From contig DMOI01000065.1 of the NCBI GenBank assembly GCA_003452395.1, forward strand, positions 1 to 12,496: a stretch of DNA of 12,496 bases, read 5' to 3'. A program made the translations under genes and the position numbers. Positions 1 through 6,697 of the stretch are shown piece by piece. How positions within the stretch are numbered: position 1 is the stretch's first letter; every line of letters starts with the position of its first letter. Source of the DNA: Clostridiales bacterium (GTDB lineage Bacteria > Bacillota > Clostridia > Lachnospirales > UBA12420). The notes below the pieces were generated by a model. The model made no database searches, was not told where the DNA came from, and was given only the letters and a program-made list of their open reading frames with translations.

Positions 1-39
1 ACACCGAACTGTCGCACCACCTATCCCTTGCTTAATCAA
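1..39 (-). CDS. Start of an unidentified gene, cut by the left window edge
   Basis: Thirteen codons are visible, beginning at a TTG codon (39-37) that follows a GGGGG ribosome binding site at 45-49 with five-base spacing. The visible peptide reads MIKQGIGGATVRC. The start overlaps the last eight bases of the coiled-coil gene upstream, an arrangement typical of translational coupling. The reading frame is open to the edge. Too little is visible to name a function; the call rests on the ribosome binding site, the start codon and the overlap. Confidence 0.45.
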   Translation of the reverse strand, partial: MIKQGIGGATVRC

Positions 40-433
40 TTTTACCCCCTTCTATTATTCTAAAAACTTCATGGGGTTTGTGTTCTGGTTCTTTAATATT
101 CTTAAGTAAAGAAAGTTTACTAGCATACTCTTGTAAAGTACTTATACAACCTTTCTGATCAGTTTGTGAAAGTTCTATAATCTTCATAAATTCTGTCTCA
201 AGTGTTACATATTCGTTTTTCATATAATTATACAAATTTTCCACTTCTTCTATTTCTTTTTTTACATCTTGAATGGTTCTAGTAGCTCTTTCTGTTTGTC
301 TTTTTACATCATCGTATTCAATCAATACTCTATCGATTTCTGTCTTATATTGCTCTATTATACCTTTGTACTTTTCTACTTCAGTATGTAACTTTTCTAT
401 TTCTTCCGTTAGTCGTCGCTTTTCTGTATCCAT
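32..433 (-). CDS. Hypothetical coiled-coil protein, 133 aa
   Basis: I do not recognise this protein. It is hydrophilic, with no signal peptide or membrane segment. Residues about 3 to 90 are rich in Glu and Lys with heptad-like spacing of Leu, Ile, Val and Tyr, as expected for a long alpha-helical coiled coil; the last 30 residues (from about KEPEHKPHE) are less regular. The ATG is preceded by GAGGTGG four bases upstream, so this start is well supported. The stop overlaps a possible TTG start of the next gene in the same direction, so it is probably the first gene of an operon continuing beyond the window. A cytoplasmic structural or partner-binding role is only a guess from composition. Confidence 0.75.
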   Translation of the reverse strand: MDTEKRRLTEEIEKLHTEVEKYKGIIEQYKTEIDRVLIEYDDVKRQTERATRTIQDVKKEIEEVENLYNYMKNEYVTLETEFMKIIELSQTDQKGCISTLQEYASKLSLLKNIKEPEHKPHEVFRIIEGGKID

Positions 434-470
434 TTTACCACCTCAAAATTAATTTAACTTATTAATGTAT

Positions 471-499
471 ATTTTATCATTTTCTACAGAATTTAGCAA
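471..499 (-). promoter_or_regulatory. Possible sigma-A promoter of the coiled-coil gene
   Basis: On the minus strand TTGCTA (494-499) and TAAAAT (471-476) are separated by 17 bases, about 40 bases upstream of the ATG at 433. The -10 matches at five of six positions and the -35 at four. The -35 lies inside the right part of the large palindrome at 491-544, so termination of the upstream operon and initiation here would share sequence. AT-rich DNA gives such matches by chance, hence modest confidence. Confidence 0.4.
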
Positions 500-544
500 T
501 AAAAAAACAAATTTATATTAAAATTTGTTTTTTTATTGCTAAAT
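491..544. terminator. 24-bp perfect palindrome, probable terminator of the SLH/protease/TolC-like operon
   Basis: Arms 491-514 and 521-544 are perfectly complementary over 24 bp, with a six-base loop (515-520). A run of seven A and a run of seven T face each other within the stem. It lies 41 bases past the stop of the TolC-like gene on the strand being transcribed, where a terminator is expected. The core is all A and T, so it is not a textbook GC-rich hairpin, and the symmetry means it could act in both directions. A decayed mobile-element end cannot be excluded. Confidence 0.6.
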
Positions 545-585
545 CCGGTCACCCAATTGCCCTGTTTTACTAGTTTTCTAATTAA

Positions 586-1734
586 TTACCCTACCACATT
601 TCTTTCAAACATCAATATTAGGGTATTATATCCATGTACTGCTTGAATATGTTTTATTTCTGCATCTTGCACTTTTAACTCGGCATCTATAACCTCTAGT
701 TCTGTTGACATTCCTAAAGTGCTTTTTAGTTTTGTTATTTCCGAGATTGTTTTTGTAAATACAATCGCTGCTAGAGATGCATTTATACTTTCTTCTAATA
801 CACTTATTGCCATAATATCAGCTTTTAACTTATACTCTATTTCAAATTCTTGCTTTTTTATACTTAGCTCATTCTTGCGTATTTTGTTTGCCACTTGCTT
901 ATATTCTAGTGCTCGCATACCATAATACGCTTGTGCCATTTTATTTTCTTTTTCTATCATAGCTTTGTCAAACAACAATTGAGCATATGTTAAATCTTCA
1001 TTTTTTCTGTCTTCAAGTTTTTTATTGTAATCTGGCATAATGTACTTTTCGTAAATAACCTTTGACGTAAGGTTTACTTTTGTATCAAGAGGTAATCCAA
1101 TGATTTTATTAAATCCCATCAAAGCTCTACTATAATCGGCCTCAGCAGTAGTATATTCTATCTCCGCTCCAGTTTTTTCAAGTAAAACTGTTTTATAAAC
1201 CAAATCTGAAACATTTCCGAGTGCCAATTTATTTTCACAAACTTTAACTTGATCATTTATCAAATCTAAGGTACTCTTTTTTTGTTCTCTTAAAAGTGTC
1301 TTCTCTGATAAAGCGTAGTATGCTGCTAAAACAGCTACTTCTGTTGACTTTTCTTGAAATAAATTTGCTTTTTCTAACATTTTCTCTGCGTTTTTTGTAA
1401 CCTGCAAAGTATAACCATTTCTAACTTTATAATTATCAAAGTTATCACCTGCACCTTTAGTTACAGCATATGCGTCTTTTAATGTATCTTGAAGATCTTC
1501 CATAATCCTTTTAGATAATTCTATATTTTCCTTATCTATTTTAGAAATAAGCAAATCATAGTTATGTTCACTTGAATAAGCCGTAGCCTCTTCAAGCGAA
1601 AAATTCATAACCTTCTCTGTTACTACTGTTTCATCAGCAGCAAATACACTTGTTATAGCCACTAGTACACTCATCACAAGTGCCACCACAAGTATCCAAG
1701 CAATAATTATAACAGTTTTCTTACCCATCCACAT
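586..1734 (-). CDS. TolC-like (outer membrane efflux family-like) coiled-coil exported protein, 382 aa
   Basis: An N-terminal hydrophobic segment (about residues 6-30) ending in VFA/A marks a signal peptide. The opening FSLEEATAYSSEHNYDL (45-61) matches the start of TolC-family proteins, where a short Leu-Glu-Glu-Ala helix opens the mature chain. Two related long helical segments follow: residues 170-216 (LGNVSDLVYKTVLLEKTGAE onward, ending IIGLPL) and 337-382 (TLGMSTELEVIDAELKVQDA onward). This two-fold helical repeat is the TolC pattern. The length of 382 is slightly shorter than the usual 420-490. The ATG follows GAGGAGG by seven bases. It starts 23 bp after the S41 protease gene, so the two are probably cotranscribed. 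Outer-membrane export is unlikely in a single-membrane cell; an envelope or transport-associated role is inference. A generic secreted coiled-coil protein is the alternative. Confidence 0.65.
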   Translation of the reverse strand: MWMGKKTVIIIAWILVVALVMSVLVAITSVFAADETVVTEKVMNFSLEEATAYSSEHNYDLLISKIDKENIELSKRIMEDLQDTLKDAYAVTKGAGDNFDNYKVRNGYTLQVTKNAEKMLEKANLFQEKSTEVAVLAAYYALSEKTLLREQKKSTLDLINDQVKVCENKLALGNVSDLVYKTVLLEKTGAEIEYTTAEADYSRALMGFNKIIGLPLDTKVNLTSKVIYEKYIMPDYNKKLEDRKNEDLTYAQLLFDKAMIEKENKMAQAYYGMRALEYKQVANKIRKNELSIKKQEFEIEYKLKADIMAISVLEESINASLAAIVFTKTISEITKLKSTLGMSTELEVIDAELKVQDAEIKHIQAVHGYNTLILMFERNVVG

Positions 1735-1757
1735 AATGTTTCCTCCTCTATTTTTTA

Positions 1758-3167
1758 TTATTCAAAAACCTTGTTTTTCAATATTTTAAATGCTGCATCT
1801 AACTGTTTATCTTCTAACTTTAGCTTTTTGTATAATACTTCATTGAGTGAAGCTTGTGTAGTATAATCTGCTACCCCATAAACAAATAATTTATTGTCTT
1901 CTTGAAATTTAGCAATTGCGTCATTAGTATCTTGCTCATAATTCTTATCTATGTTTTTTATTTCATACCCCAAATATATAAGTGCTTTTTCAATTTTCTC
2001 AACTTCTTCTGATTGATCCCCTAACTTGTATTTTCCTTTCATATAAGTAACAAAATCTGGAGTTTCAACAATTATATCAGGTGTTATTCCTACTTTATTT
2101 ATTGATGTACCGTTTCTAGTCAAATACTCTTGAACTGTAAGCTTGAAATAATTACCGTATATATCTCTAAAAACTTTTTGAACAACACCTTTTCCAAAAG
2201 TTTTTTCTCCAACTATTATTCCCACCTTAGAATCTTTAATTGCTCCTGTGAGTATTTCAGAAGCGCTAGCCGTGTTTTCATTAACAATAACAACTATGCT
2301 AAAAGGAGCCTCCTTTAGTTCTGAGCTTGATGTTTCTTTACTGCCCTCCTTATCAATAGTATGGACTATCGGTCCTTCTGGGACAACTAATTTACAAATT
2401 TTAATTACTTGATCAAGATAACCACCCGGATTATTTCTTAAGTCTATTATTAGTCCTTTTACACGCTTATCTTTCATTTCTTCTATAGCTTTTCGAAATT
2501 CACTATAAACGCTAGAGTTAAATTCTGATATGCTTATATACCTCATTTTTTTTATTTCTTTATCCGTAGCATTTGGAAATAGCTCGTTAATTCGTTTAAC
2601 TTTTATGGCGTTAATCTGTATTTTATCTCTTATTACTTGTTTCTCTAAAATATCCGCTCCTCTTTTTATAGTCAACGTCACCTTTGTATCCTGCACTCCC
2701 TTTATCTTAGAAAGAGCCTCATCCAAAGTCATGTCTTTTACATCTTCTCCATCGACCATTGTTATTACATCGCCAGGCAACATTTCGCTTTTTTCTGCAG
2801 GCGTTTTTTCTAACACTTCATCGACCAAAATATAGGCATCTTTCTTTTTTACCTTTACCCCTATACCAACAAATTCTCCCGACACTGATTCTATAAAATC
2901 ATCGTATTCATCCTTAGTATAATATGTACTATAAGCATCTAGTTTAGAATACATTCCTTTAAGTGCTCCTTCAACTAACTCTTCCCTGCTTACTTGTCCT
3001 CCAACATAATTTTCAAGTATGGTATCCATCATATCTTTTATTTCATAAACAGCCTTCAGTTCTTCTTCGTCAGTTGTATATTTCACCTCTTCCGAATATA
3101 CAACTGAAGTAAATATAAAGAACATTATACATATGCTAATACCTATGCCACCTATATTTTTTTTCAT
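1758..3167 (-). CDS. S41 C-terminal processing protease with PDZ and peptidoglycan-binding domains, 469 aa
   Basis: This is a serine protease of the CtpA/CtpB/Prc family, acting outside the membrane and recognising substrate C termini. Domains in order: signal peptide or anchor (about 4-24); N-terminal helical part; PDZ domain (about 95-175, with GEFVGIGV and the PGDVI carboxylate loop); S41 protease core with LRNNPGGY at 243-250; Ser301 in NTASASEI, Lys326 in FGKG and Gln330, at the 25- and 4-residue spacing of the E. coli Prc catalytic triad; and a C-terminal PG_binding_1-like domain (about 383-445, SEEVEKIEKALIYLGY onward). All catalytic residues are present. An AAGGA site lies about nine bases before the ATG. 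It sits 40 bp after the SLH gene and 23 bp before the TolC-like gene. Substrates are unknown; its neighbours are candidates. Confidence 0.92.
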   Translation of the reverse strand: MKKNIGGIGISICIMFFIFTSVVYSEEVKYTTDEEELKAVYEIKDMMDTILENYVGGQVSREELVEGALKGMYSKLDAYSTYYTKDEYDDFIESVSGEFVGIGVKVKKKDAYILVDEVLEKTPAEKSEMLPGDVITMVDGEDVKDMTLDEALSKIKGVQDTKVTLTIKRGADILEKQVIRDKIQINAIKVKRINELFPNATDKEIKKMRYISISEFNSSVYSEFRKAIEEMKDKRVKGLIIDLRNNPGGYLDQVIKICKLVVPEGPIVHTIDKEGSKETSSSELKEAPFSIVVIVNENTASASEILTGAIKDSKVGIIVGEKTFGKGVVQKVFRDIYGNYFKLTVQEYLTRNGTSINKVGITPDIIVETPDFVTYMKGKYKLGDQSEEVEKIEKALIYLGYEIKNIDKNYEQDTNDAIAKFQEDNKLFVYGVADYTTQASLNEVLYKKLKLEDKQLDAAFKILKNKVFE

Positions 3168-3207
3168 TCAACCATTCCTTTCAATAATCTATTATCGTTA
3201 TTACAGA

Positions 3208-4731
3208 TTAATACTCTATTAATTTTTCTACATAATCGTTTTCTATATCTTTTCTTAGGTAATTTATTAACCTGTTAATTATTGCTGCACCTTCTGCTTT
3301 TGTTATTTCTGATTTTGGTCTTAAATTTCCTGTTACATCCCCTTTAATAATTCCTAGATTATATAAACCATAAATATCTTTCTTTGCCCAGCTTGATATT
3401 TGTTCGTCGTCTATAAATGGTGTAGTAGGAGTTATATCTTGTCCTAGCCTTGAAAGTCCTAATGCTCTCATGTATATAACAAATGCTTCTTCCCTTTTTA
3501 TAGAATTATCTGGTCCGAAATTTCCTTTATTTGTACCCTTTACAAGTTCCACCTGTGCTGCAATTTCTATATTTCTAAAATGCGGATGATAAATATCTAC
3601 ATCCCCAAATATTGCTACTGGTTTATACCCTTTTGGCTGTGAATACTTTTTGTCAAGCCCTAAAGCTTTTATAAGTAACGTCACATATTGAGCTCTAGTT
3701 ATTTTTTGATTTGGTATAAATTCAAACCGGCTATCTAATACTTCTAGACTATAAAGTTTTTTTATATCCTCTTCTGCAAAGCTACCTTTTAAGTAGTCAG
3801 TATTTTCTGGTGCTACAAGATGTTCAAACGTATTATATGACGGCACTGATATGCTGCCTTCTACATCGTTATAATCCATATTTGCAGGTTTATTAGTTAC
3901 TTTATATGTAATTCCACTTTGATTTTGTGTAACTTGAAGATAGTTACCTCCAAAAGCTATAGCAGTTGGCATATTTGAATCGTACTGCATTGTTTTATTT
4001 ACAGTAATTGATGGCTTCACTTCCGCTTCTAGTTTCCAGGTATTTAAGTCAGAACCCGCAATGGCTTCCACATACACTTTCAAAAGTTGTGTTTCTGTTT
4101 TCCCCCATGCCTGATCATATCCATAAATTCCATTGTCACCAGTTACATTTACAGTTACAACTTGATCATCGTTTTTATATATCGCTCTATACCCTATGCT
4201 TCCTTTATAATATTTAATCCCTGGCGAATTATACTCAATGATGGTATTATTAAATAAAGAATTTGTATTATCTAATGTATATTTGGTTTCACCAATAATT
4301 ATTGTTTCTTTCCATGATTTTAATTCGTAATTTTTAAGAACTTGTTTTTCTACCTTCCTATAATTTATATTAAATACTATCGTCCGTTTTATTTCAATAT
4401 CCTGAATTATTGGTTCTTTATAAGGTTCGAGAGAGTACGTTATACTGTATGATCCCGATTCTGCATTCGCATCCACATCACCAGACCTTGTGATAGTTAG
4501 TAATCCCTCAAATATTTCCGGCTTTCCTCTTAAAAAAACCATTTCTTTATATCTTAACTCTTTCTTGTTGCTTTGTATTGCATTTGAAACATAACTATCC
4601 ATTACCTTTGGAAGCTTTACACCCTCAGACACTCCACAGAAAAAGCCCATCTCTCCTACATCTGCATTTGAAATAGACACGTTTGATATTATCATTATAA
4701 TTACTAATAATAAATATTTGTATGCTTTCAT
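3208..4731 (-). CDS. Secreted S-layer homology (SLH) domain protein, 507 aa
   Basis: Residues about 1-23 (KYLLLVIIMIISNVSISNA) form a signal peptide. The middle, about 30-310, is beta-rich and unrecognised. The C terminus holds three SLH repeats at roughly 319-360, 373-428 and 437-492, with the usual signatures: ITRAQYVTLLIKALGL; FGDV, then IEIAAQVELVKGTNKGNFGP and REEAFVIYMRALGL; FIDDEQISSWAKKDIYGL, then GIIKG, RPKSEITKAEGAAIINRL. SLH triplets bind pyruvylated secondary cell-wall polymers and hold proteins to the wall. I chose the ATG at 4731 because AGGGG lies seven bases upstream and the signal peptide begins there; the ATG at 4755 would add eight residues but has no good ribosome site. 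It is first in the operon with the S41 protease and TolC-like genes. The function of the middle region is unknown. Confidence 0.9.
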   Translation of the reverse strand: MKAYKYLLLVIIMIISNVSISNADVGEMGFFCGVSEGVKLPKVMDSYVSNAIQSNKKELRYKEMVFLRGKPEIFEGLLTITRSGDVDANAESGSYSITYSLEPYKEPIIQDIEIKRTIVFNINYRKVEKQVLKNYELKSWKETIIIGETKYTLDNTNSLFNNTIIEYNSPGIKYYKGSIGYRAIYKNDDQVVTVNVTGDNGIYGYDQAWGKTETQLLKVYVEAIAGSDLNTWKLEAEVKPSITVNKTMQYDSNMPTAIAFGGNYLQVTQNQSGITYKVTNKPANMDYNDVEGSISVPSYNTFEHLVAPENTDYLKGSFAEEDIKKLYSLEVLDSRFEFIPNQKITRAQYVTLLIKALGLDKKYSQPKGYKPVAIFGDVDIYHPHFRNIEIAAQVELVKGTNKGNFGPDNSIKREEAFVIYMRALGLSRLGQDITPTTPFIDDEQISSWAKKDIYGLYNLGIIKGDVTGNLRPKSEITKAEGAAIINRLINYLRKDIENDYVEKLIEY

Positions 4732-4777
4732 ATAACTTCCCCTAACATCCGACATCTTATAACTGATACCTACATAT

Positions 4778-4806
4778 ATTTTATCACACTTTCATTAATT
4801 TTTAAA
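4778..4806 (-). promoter_or_regulatory. Probable sigma-A promoter of the SLH operon
   Basis: On the minus strand TTTAAA (4801-4806) and TAAAAT (4778-4783) are 17 bases apart, and a TG one base before the -10 makes it an extended -10 element. It lies about 47 bases upstream of the chosen ATG at 4731. A start here would place the alternative ATG at 4755 within the leader. It diverges from the agrC promoter about 100 bp away. Confidence 0.5.
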
Positions 4807-4879
4807 GCGTTTTAAAAAAATTACTTATTTTTTTGTTTAAAAGCTTTTGCTTAACTTCATTGTTTTTAAACATATAATA

Positions 4880-4907
4880 CATTTTTATATCTTTCTAGAT
4901 AAAAATG
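4880..4907. repeat. 9-bp inverted repeat directly upstream of the agrC -35 element
   Basis: CATTTTTAT (4880-4888) and ATAAAAATG (4899-4907) are exact reverse complements with a ten-base spacer. The right arm ends one base before the agrC -35 hexamer. The position suits a dimeric regulator site, but the arms are nearly all A and T, so chance is a real alternative. Confidence 0.4.
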
Positions 4908-4936
4908 TTGATTTTTGACACGAAAAATGATATTAT
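4908..4936 (+). promoter_or_regulatory. Probable promoter of agrC
   Basis: TTGATT (4908-4913) and TATTAT (4931-4936) are separated by 17 bases, and TGA before the -10 makes it an extended -10 promoter. Transcription would begin near 4943, downstream of an in-frame ATG at 4905. This argues that agrC starts at 4977 and not further upstream. Confidence 0.55.
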
Positions 4937-4976
4937 ATGTAAAAAAACTATATACATATCTAAGGGGGATTTTTTT

Positions 4977-6290
4977 ATGGATGTTAATTTTTGGATTGGG
5001 TTATCTTTTAATTTAATTTCATGTATCATGTATTCATTCTTCATTTTAGAAATAATTAAAACTCTTTATAATGTAAAAATTAGCACAAAATATTATTTAC
5101 TATTTGCTACAATATCGCTAATAAATACTCCTTTTGTTTACCTACCACAAGACTTTGCTATTATTCGTTTTTTAGGACCATTAATAATGTACGTTATTTT
5201 ACTTATACTAATACTACATATTAATTATATCTTTTCTGTTATAGCAACTGTGACATATTTTATAATTATGTTTCTATCTGACATTATAGCAACAACTATA
5301 TTTAATCTTACTAATGCTCCTACCGAGTCTGTTCGAAGTAACCCTATATTACTATTTTTCTATTTTACCATTTCTTTTAGTATATCATTCCTCGCACTAT
5401 ATATATTTAAATACATAAAACATAAAAATGATAATATTCAAATTAATAATAATAAATTATTTTTAACTATAATGTATTTGTTTATAACTCTTATATATAT
5501 GATAACCAATCTATATTTTTACGCGACAATTATAGATACAATATTTCCTATAGTTATTATTGTAAATTTTATTGTTATTTTCATATACTTTATTTTGACT
5601 TTTTATACCATATATAATTCTCAAAAATTATTTAATTACACAGAAGAAAATATCTACCTTAATTCCTATATAAATGCTATAAATAATTTACAGGATGAAT
5701 TAAAAAGATTTAGACACAATTATTCAAATGTACTCATGGGATTGCAAGGATATACAGATGCAAAAGATATTGATGGACTAAAGAATTATTTAAGTGAACT
5801 TATAGAAAAGAATCAAAATATCAAGAATATAGATACTTTTGATTTTTCGCAAATATCTAATCCTGCTATAAAAAGTGTTTTTCTATCTAAAATATCAACT
5901 GCATTAAGTAAAAATATTAAAGTAATATTTGAATACACCGAAGATATTATAAATATAGATATGAATATTTCTGATTTATGTGAAGTATTAGGAGTGTTTT
6001 TAGATAATGCTATAGAAGAATCTGAAAAATCACCTGTATCTAGTAGACGTATTGAAGTCCTAATAGATAAACAAGATAGTATTTTTAGTATTATAATAGC
6101 AAACTCTTTTAAAGATAAACCAGAAATAAATAAAATATTCAAAAAAGATTTTTCTACAAAAATCGGTGATAACAGAGGAATAGGATTATATAGTGTAAAA
6201 AATATATTAAATTCTTATAATAATGTCATATTAAATACATTAATAGAATCAAACTCTTTTATACAAGAGCTTCAAATAAAAACAAGATAG
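4977..6290 (+). CDS. agrC: AgrC-like sensor histidine kinase, 437 aa
   Basis: This is a quorum-sensing kinase of the HPK10 class, which detects cyclic autoinducing peptides. The N-terminal half has six or seven hydrophobic segments (about residues 4-26, 38-56, 62-82, 84-109, 122-146, 161-185 and 187-212), as in AgrC. A dimerisation helix carries the phosphoacceptor His247 in RFRHNYSN (244-251), the HPK10 H-box. The ATPase domain shows the N-box LDNAIEE (342-348) and the G-box DNRGIGLYSVKNIL (398-411). The HPK10 family typically lacks a classical D-box, and none is obvious. The ATG follows AAGGGGG by about nine bases. agrD and agrB follow immediately, which supports AgrC over an unrelated kinase. 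No response regulator lies in the window, so its AgrA-type partner must be elsewhere. Confidence 0.88.
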   Translation: MDVNFWIGLSFNLISCIMYSFFILEIIKTLYNVKISTKYYLLFATISLINTPFVYLPQDFAIIRFLGPLIMYVILLILILHINYIFSVIATVTYFIIMFLSDIIATTIFNLTNAPTESVRSNPILLFFYFTISFSISFLALYIFKYIKHKNDNIQINNNKLFLTIMYLFITLIYMITNLYFYATIIDTIFPIVIIVNFIVIFIYFILTFYTIYNSQKLFNYTEENIYLNSYINAINNLQDELKRFRHNYSNVLMGLQGYTDAKDIDGLKNYLSELIEKNQNIKNIDTFDFSQISNPAIKSVFLSKISTALSKNIKVIFEYTEDIINIDMNISDLCEVLGVFLDNAIEESEKSPVSSRRIEVLIDKQDSIFSIIIANSFKDKPEINKIFKKDFSTKIGDNRGIGLYSVKNILNSYNNVILNTLIESNSFIQELQIKTR

Positions 6291-6323
6291 AAGCTCTTTC
6301 TTAAAACTTCTATCTTGTTTTTA
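6277..6323. terminator. Bidirectional terminator between agrC and agrD
   Basis: Arms 6277-6293 and 6307-6323 are perfectly complementary over 17 bp, with a 13-base loop. Runs of A at the left and T at the right give a T tract on either strand. The agrC stop codon (6288-6290) lies inside the left arm, and the agrD stop is 15 bases beyond the right arm. It can therefore end both converging transcripts. Confidence 0.8.
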
Positions 6324-6337
6324 TTTCAATTTAGCTA

Positions 6338-6466
6338 TTAATCAATTAAGCAATCTGGGCATGAAGGCTCTTCAAAACTTGCAGTCCAACATGCTCCCGT
6401 TGATGTTACAGCTATAATTGTTGCTAAACTAGCTAAAAGTGTTGCTATCATTAATTTGAATTTCAT
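6338..6466 (-). CDS. agrD: AgrD-like cyclic lactone autoinducer propeptide, 42 aa
   Basis: This small gene encodes the precursor of an autoinducing peptide. It starts with an amphipathic, hydrophobic leader (MKFKLMIATLLASLATIIAV, residues 1-20), then TSTGA, Cys26 and an acidic, Pro-containing tail. The core CWTASFEEPSCPDCLID aligns with clostridial AgrD, where an Ala-Cys-aromatic ring segment is followed by a hydrophobic residue and an acidic Glu/Pro tail. The ring would be Cys26 to Ser30 (CWTAS), closed as a thiolactone, with AgrB cutting after residue 30. The ATG follows GGGGGG (6476-6481) by nine bases. It sits between agrC and agrB but on the opposite strand. Cys36 and Cys39 in the tail (CPDC) are unusual. 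The exact ring limits are inferred by alignment from memory. Confidence 0.85.
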   Translation of the reverse strand: MKFKLMIATLLASLATIIAVTSTGACWTASFEEPSCPDCLID

Positions 6467-6508
6467 TTCACATATCCCCCCTTATGATTTATTGATATTC
6501 ATATTTAT

Positions 6509-6536
6509 ATTATACATATCAAATATTAAATGTCAA
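6509..6536 (-). promoter_or_regulatory. Consensus sigma-A promoter of agrD
   Basis: On the minus strand TTGACA (6531-6536) and TATAAT (6509-6514) both match consensus exactly and are 16 bases apart. This leads to an untranslated leader of about 35 bases before the ATG at 6466. It is the strongest promoter-like sequence seen in the window, consistent with heavy expression of a signal peptide gene. Confidence 0.8.
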
Positions 6537-6543
6537 CGTTGTA

Positions 6544-6573
6544 GTGAACTGCATTACTTTCGTAATTAACGGT
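6544..6573 (-). promoter_or_regulatory. Candidate AgrA/LytTR binding site (two direct repeats) upstream of agrD
   Basis: On the minus strand ACCGTTAAT (6565-6573) and GCAGTTCAC (6544-6552) are separated by 12 bases, seven bases upstream of the agrD -35. LytTR regulators bind pairs of nine-base repeats of form [TA][AC][CA]GTTN[AG][TG] with 12-13-base spacing; the first repeat matches all positions and the second seven of nine. Spacing and location match AgrA operators. The binding protein itself is not encoded here. Confidence 0.6.
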
Positions 6574-6591
6574 AATATAAAAAAATTTTAT

Positions 6592-6621
6592 ACCATTCAC
6601 TCTCAAAACAATACACTTAAT
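6592..6621 (+). promoter_or_regulatory. Weak LytTR-like repeat pair upstream of agrB
   Basis: ACCATTCAC (6592-6600) and ACACTTAAT (6613-6621) match the LytTR nine-base pattern at seven and eight of nine positions, again with a 12-base gap, and lie ten bases upstream of the agrB -35. The conserved G of GTT is lost in both, so this is only a tentative second site. Confidence 0.25.
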
Positions 6622-6631
6622 TCAATCTTTG

Positions 6632-6660
6632 TAGACAATGAGCATTTTTTATTATATAAT
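6632..6660 (+). promoter_or_regulatory. Probable sigma-A promoter of agrB
   Basis: TAGACA (6632-6637) and TATAAT (6655-6660) are separated by 17 bases; the -35 matches at five of six positions and the -10 exactly. The start point would be near 6667, leaving a leader of about 28 bases before the ribosome site and the proposed ATA start. This gives agrB its own transcript, divergent from agrD. Confidence 0.65.
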
Positions 6661-6680
6661 TTTTTTATAATATGTTTTAG

Positions 6681-6697
6681 AAGGAGGAATTTTTATA
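6681..6697 (+). promoter_or_regulatory. Ribosome binding site and rare ATA start of agrB
   Basis: AAGGAGG (6681-6687) is a full Shine-Dalgarno sequence, with ATA (6695-6697) in frame seven bases downstream. No ATG or GTG occurs in frame between the upstream stop (6668-6670) and the start of the conserved AgrB sequence. ATT at 6689 overlaps the useful spacing, and TTG at 6770 lacks a good ribosome site. Confidence 0.55.

Noticed and set aside
4732..4755. Upstream ATG of the SLH protein
   Set aside because: No ribosome site, and it would put eight polar residues before a complete signal peptide.
4905..4976. Upstream in-frame ATG that would lengthen AgrC by 24 residues
   Set aside because: It overlaps the agrC promoter, lacks a ribosome site, and the ATG at 4977 has a good one.
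5813..6142. Minus-strand open frame inside agrC
   Set aside because: It lies antisense to the kinase catalytic domain and has no ribosome site or family features.
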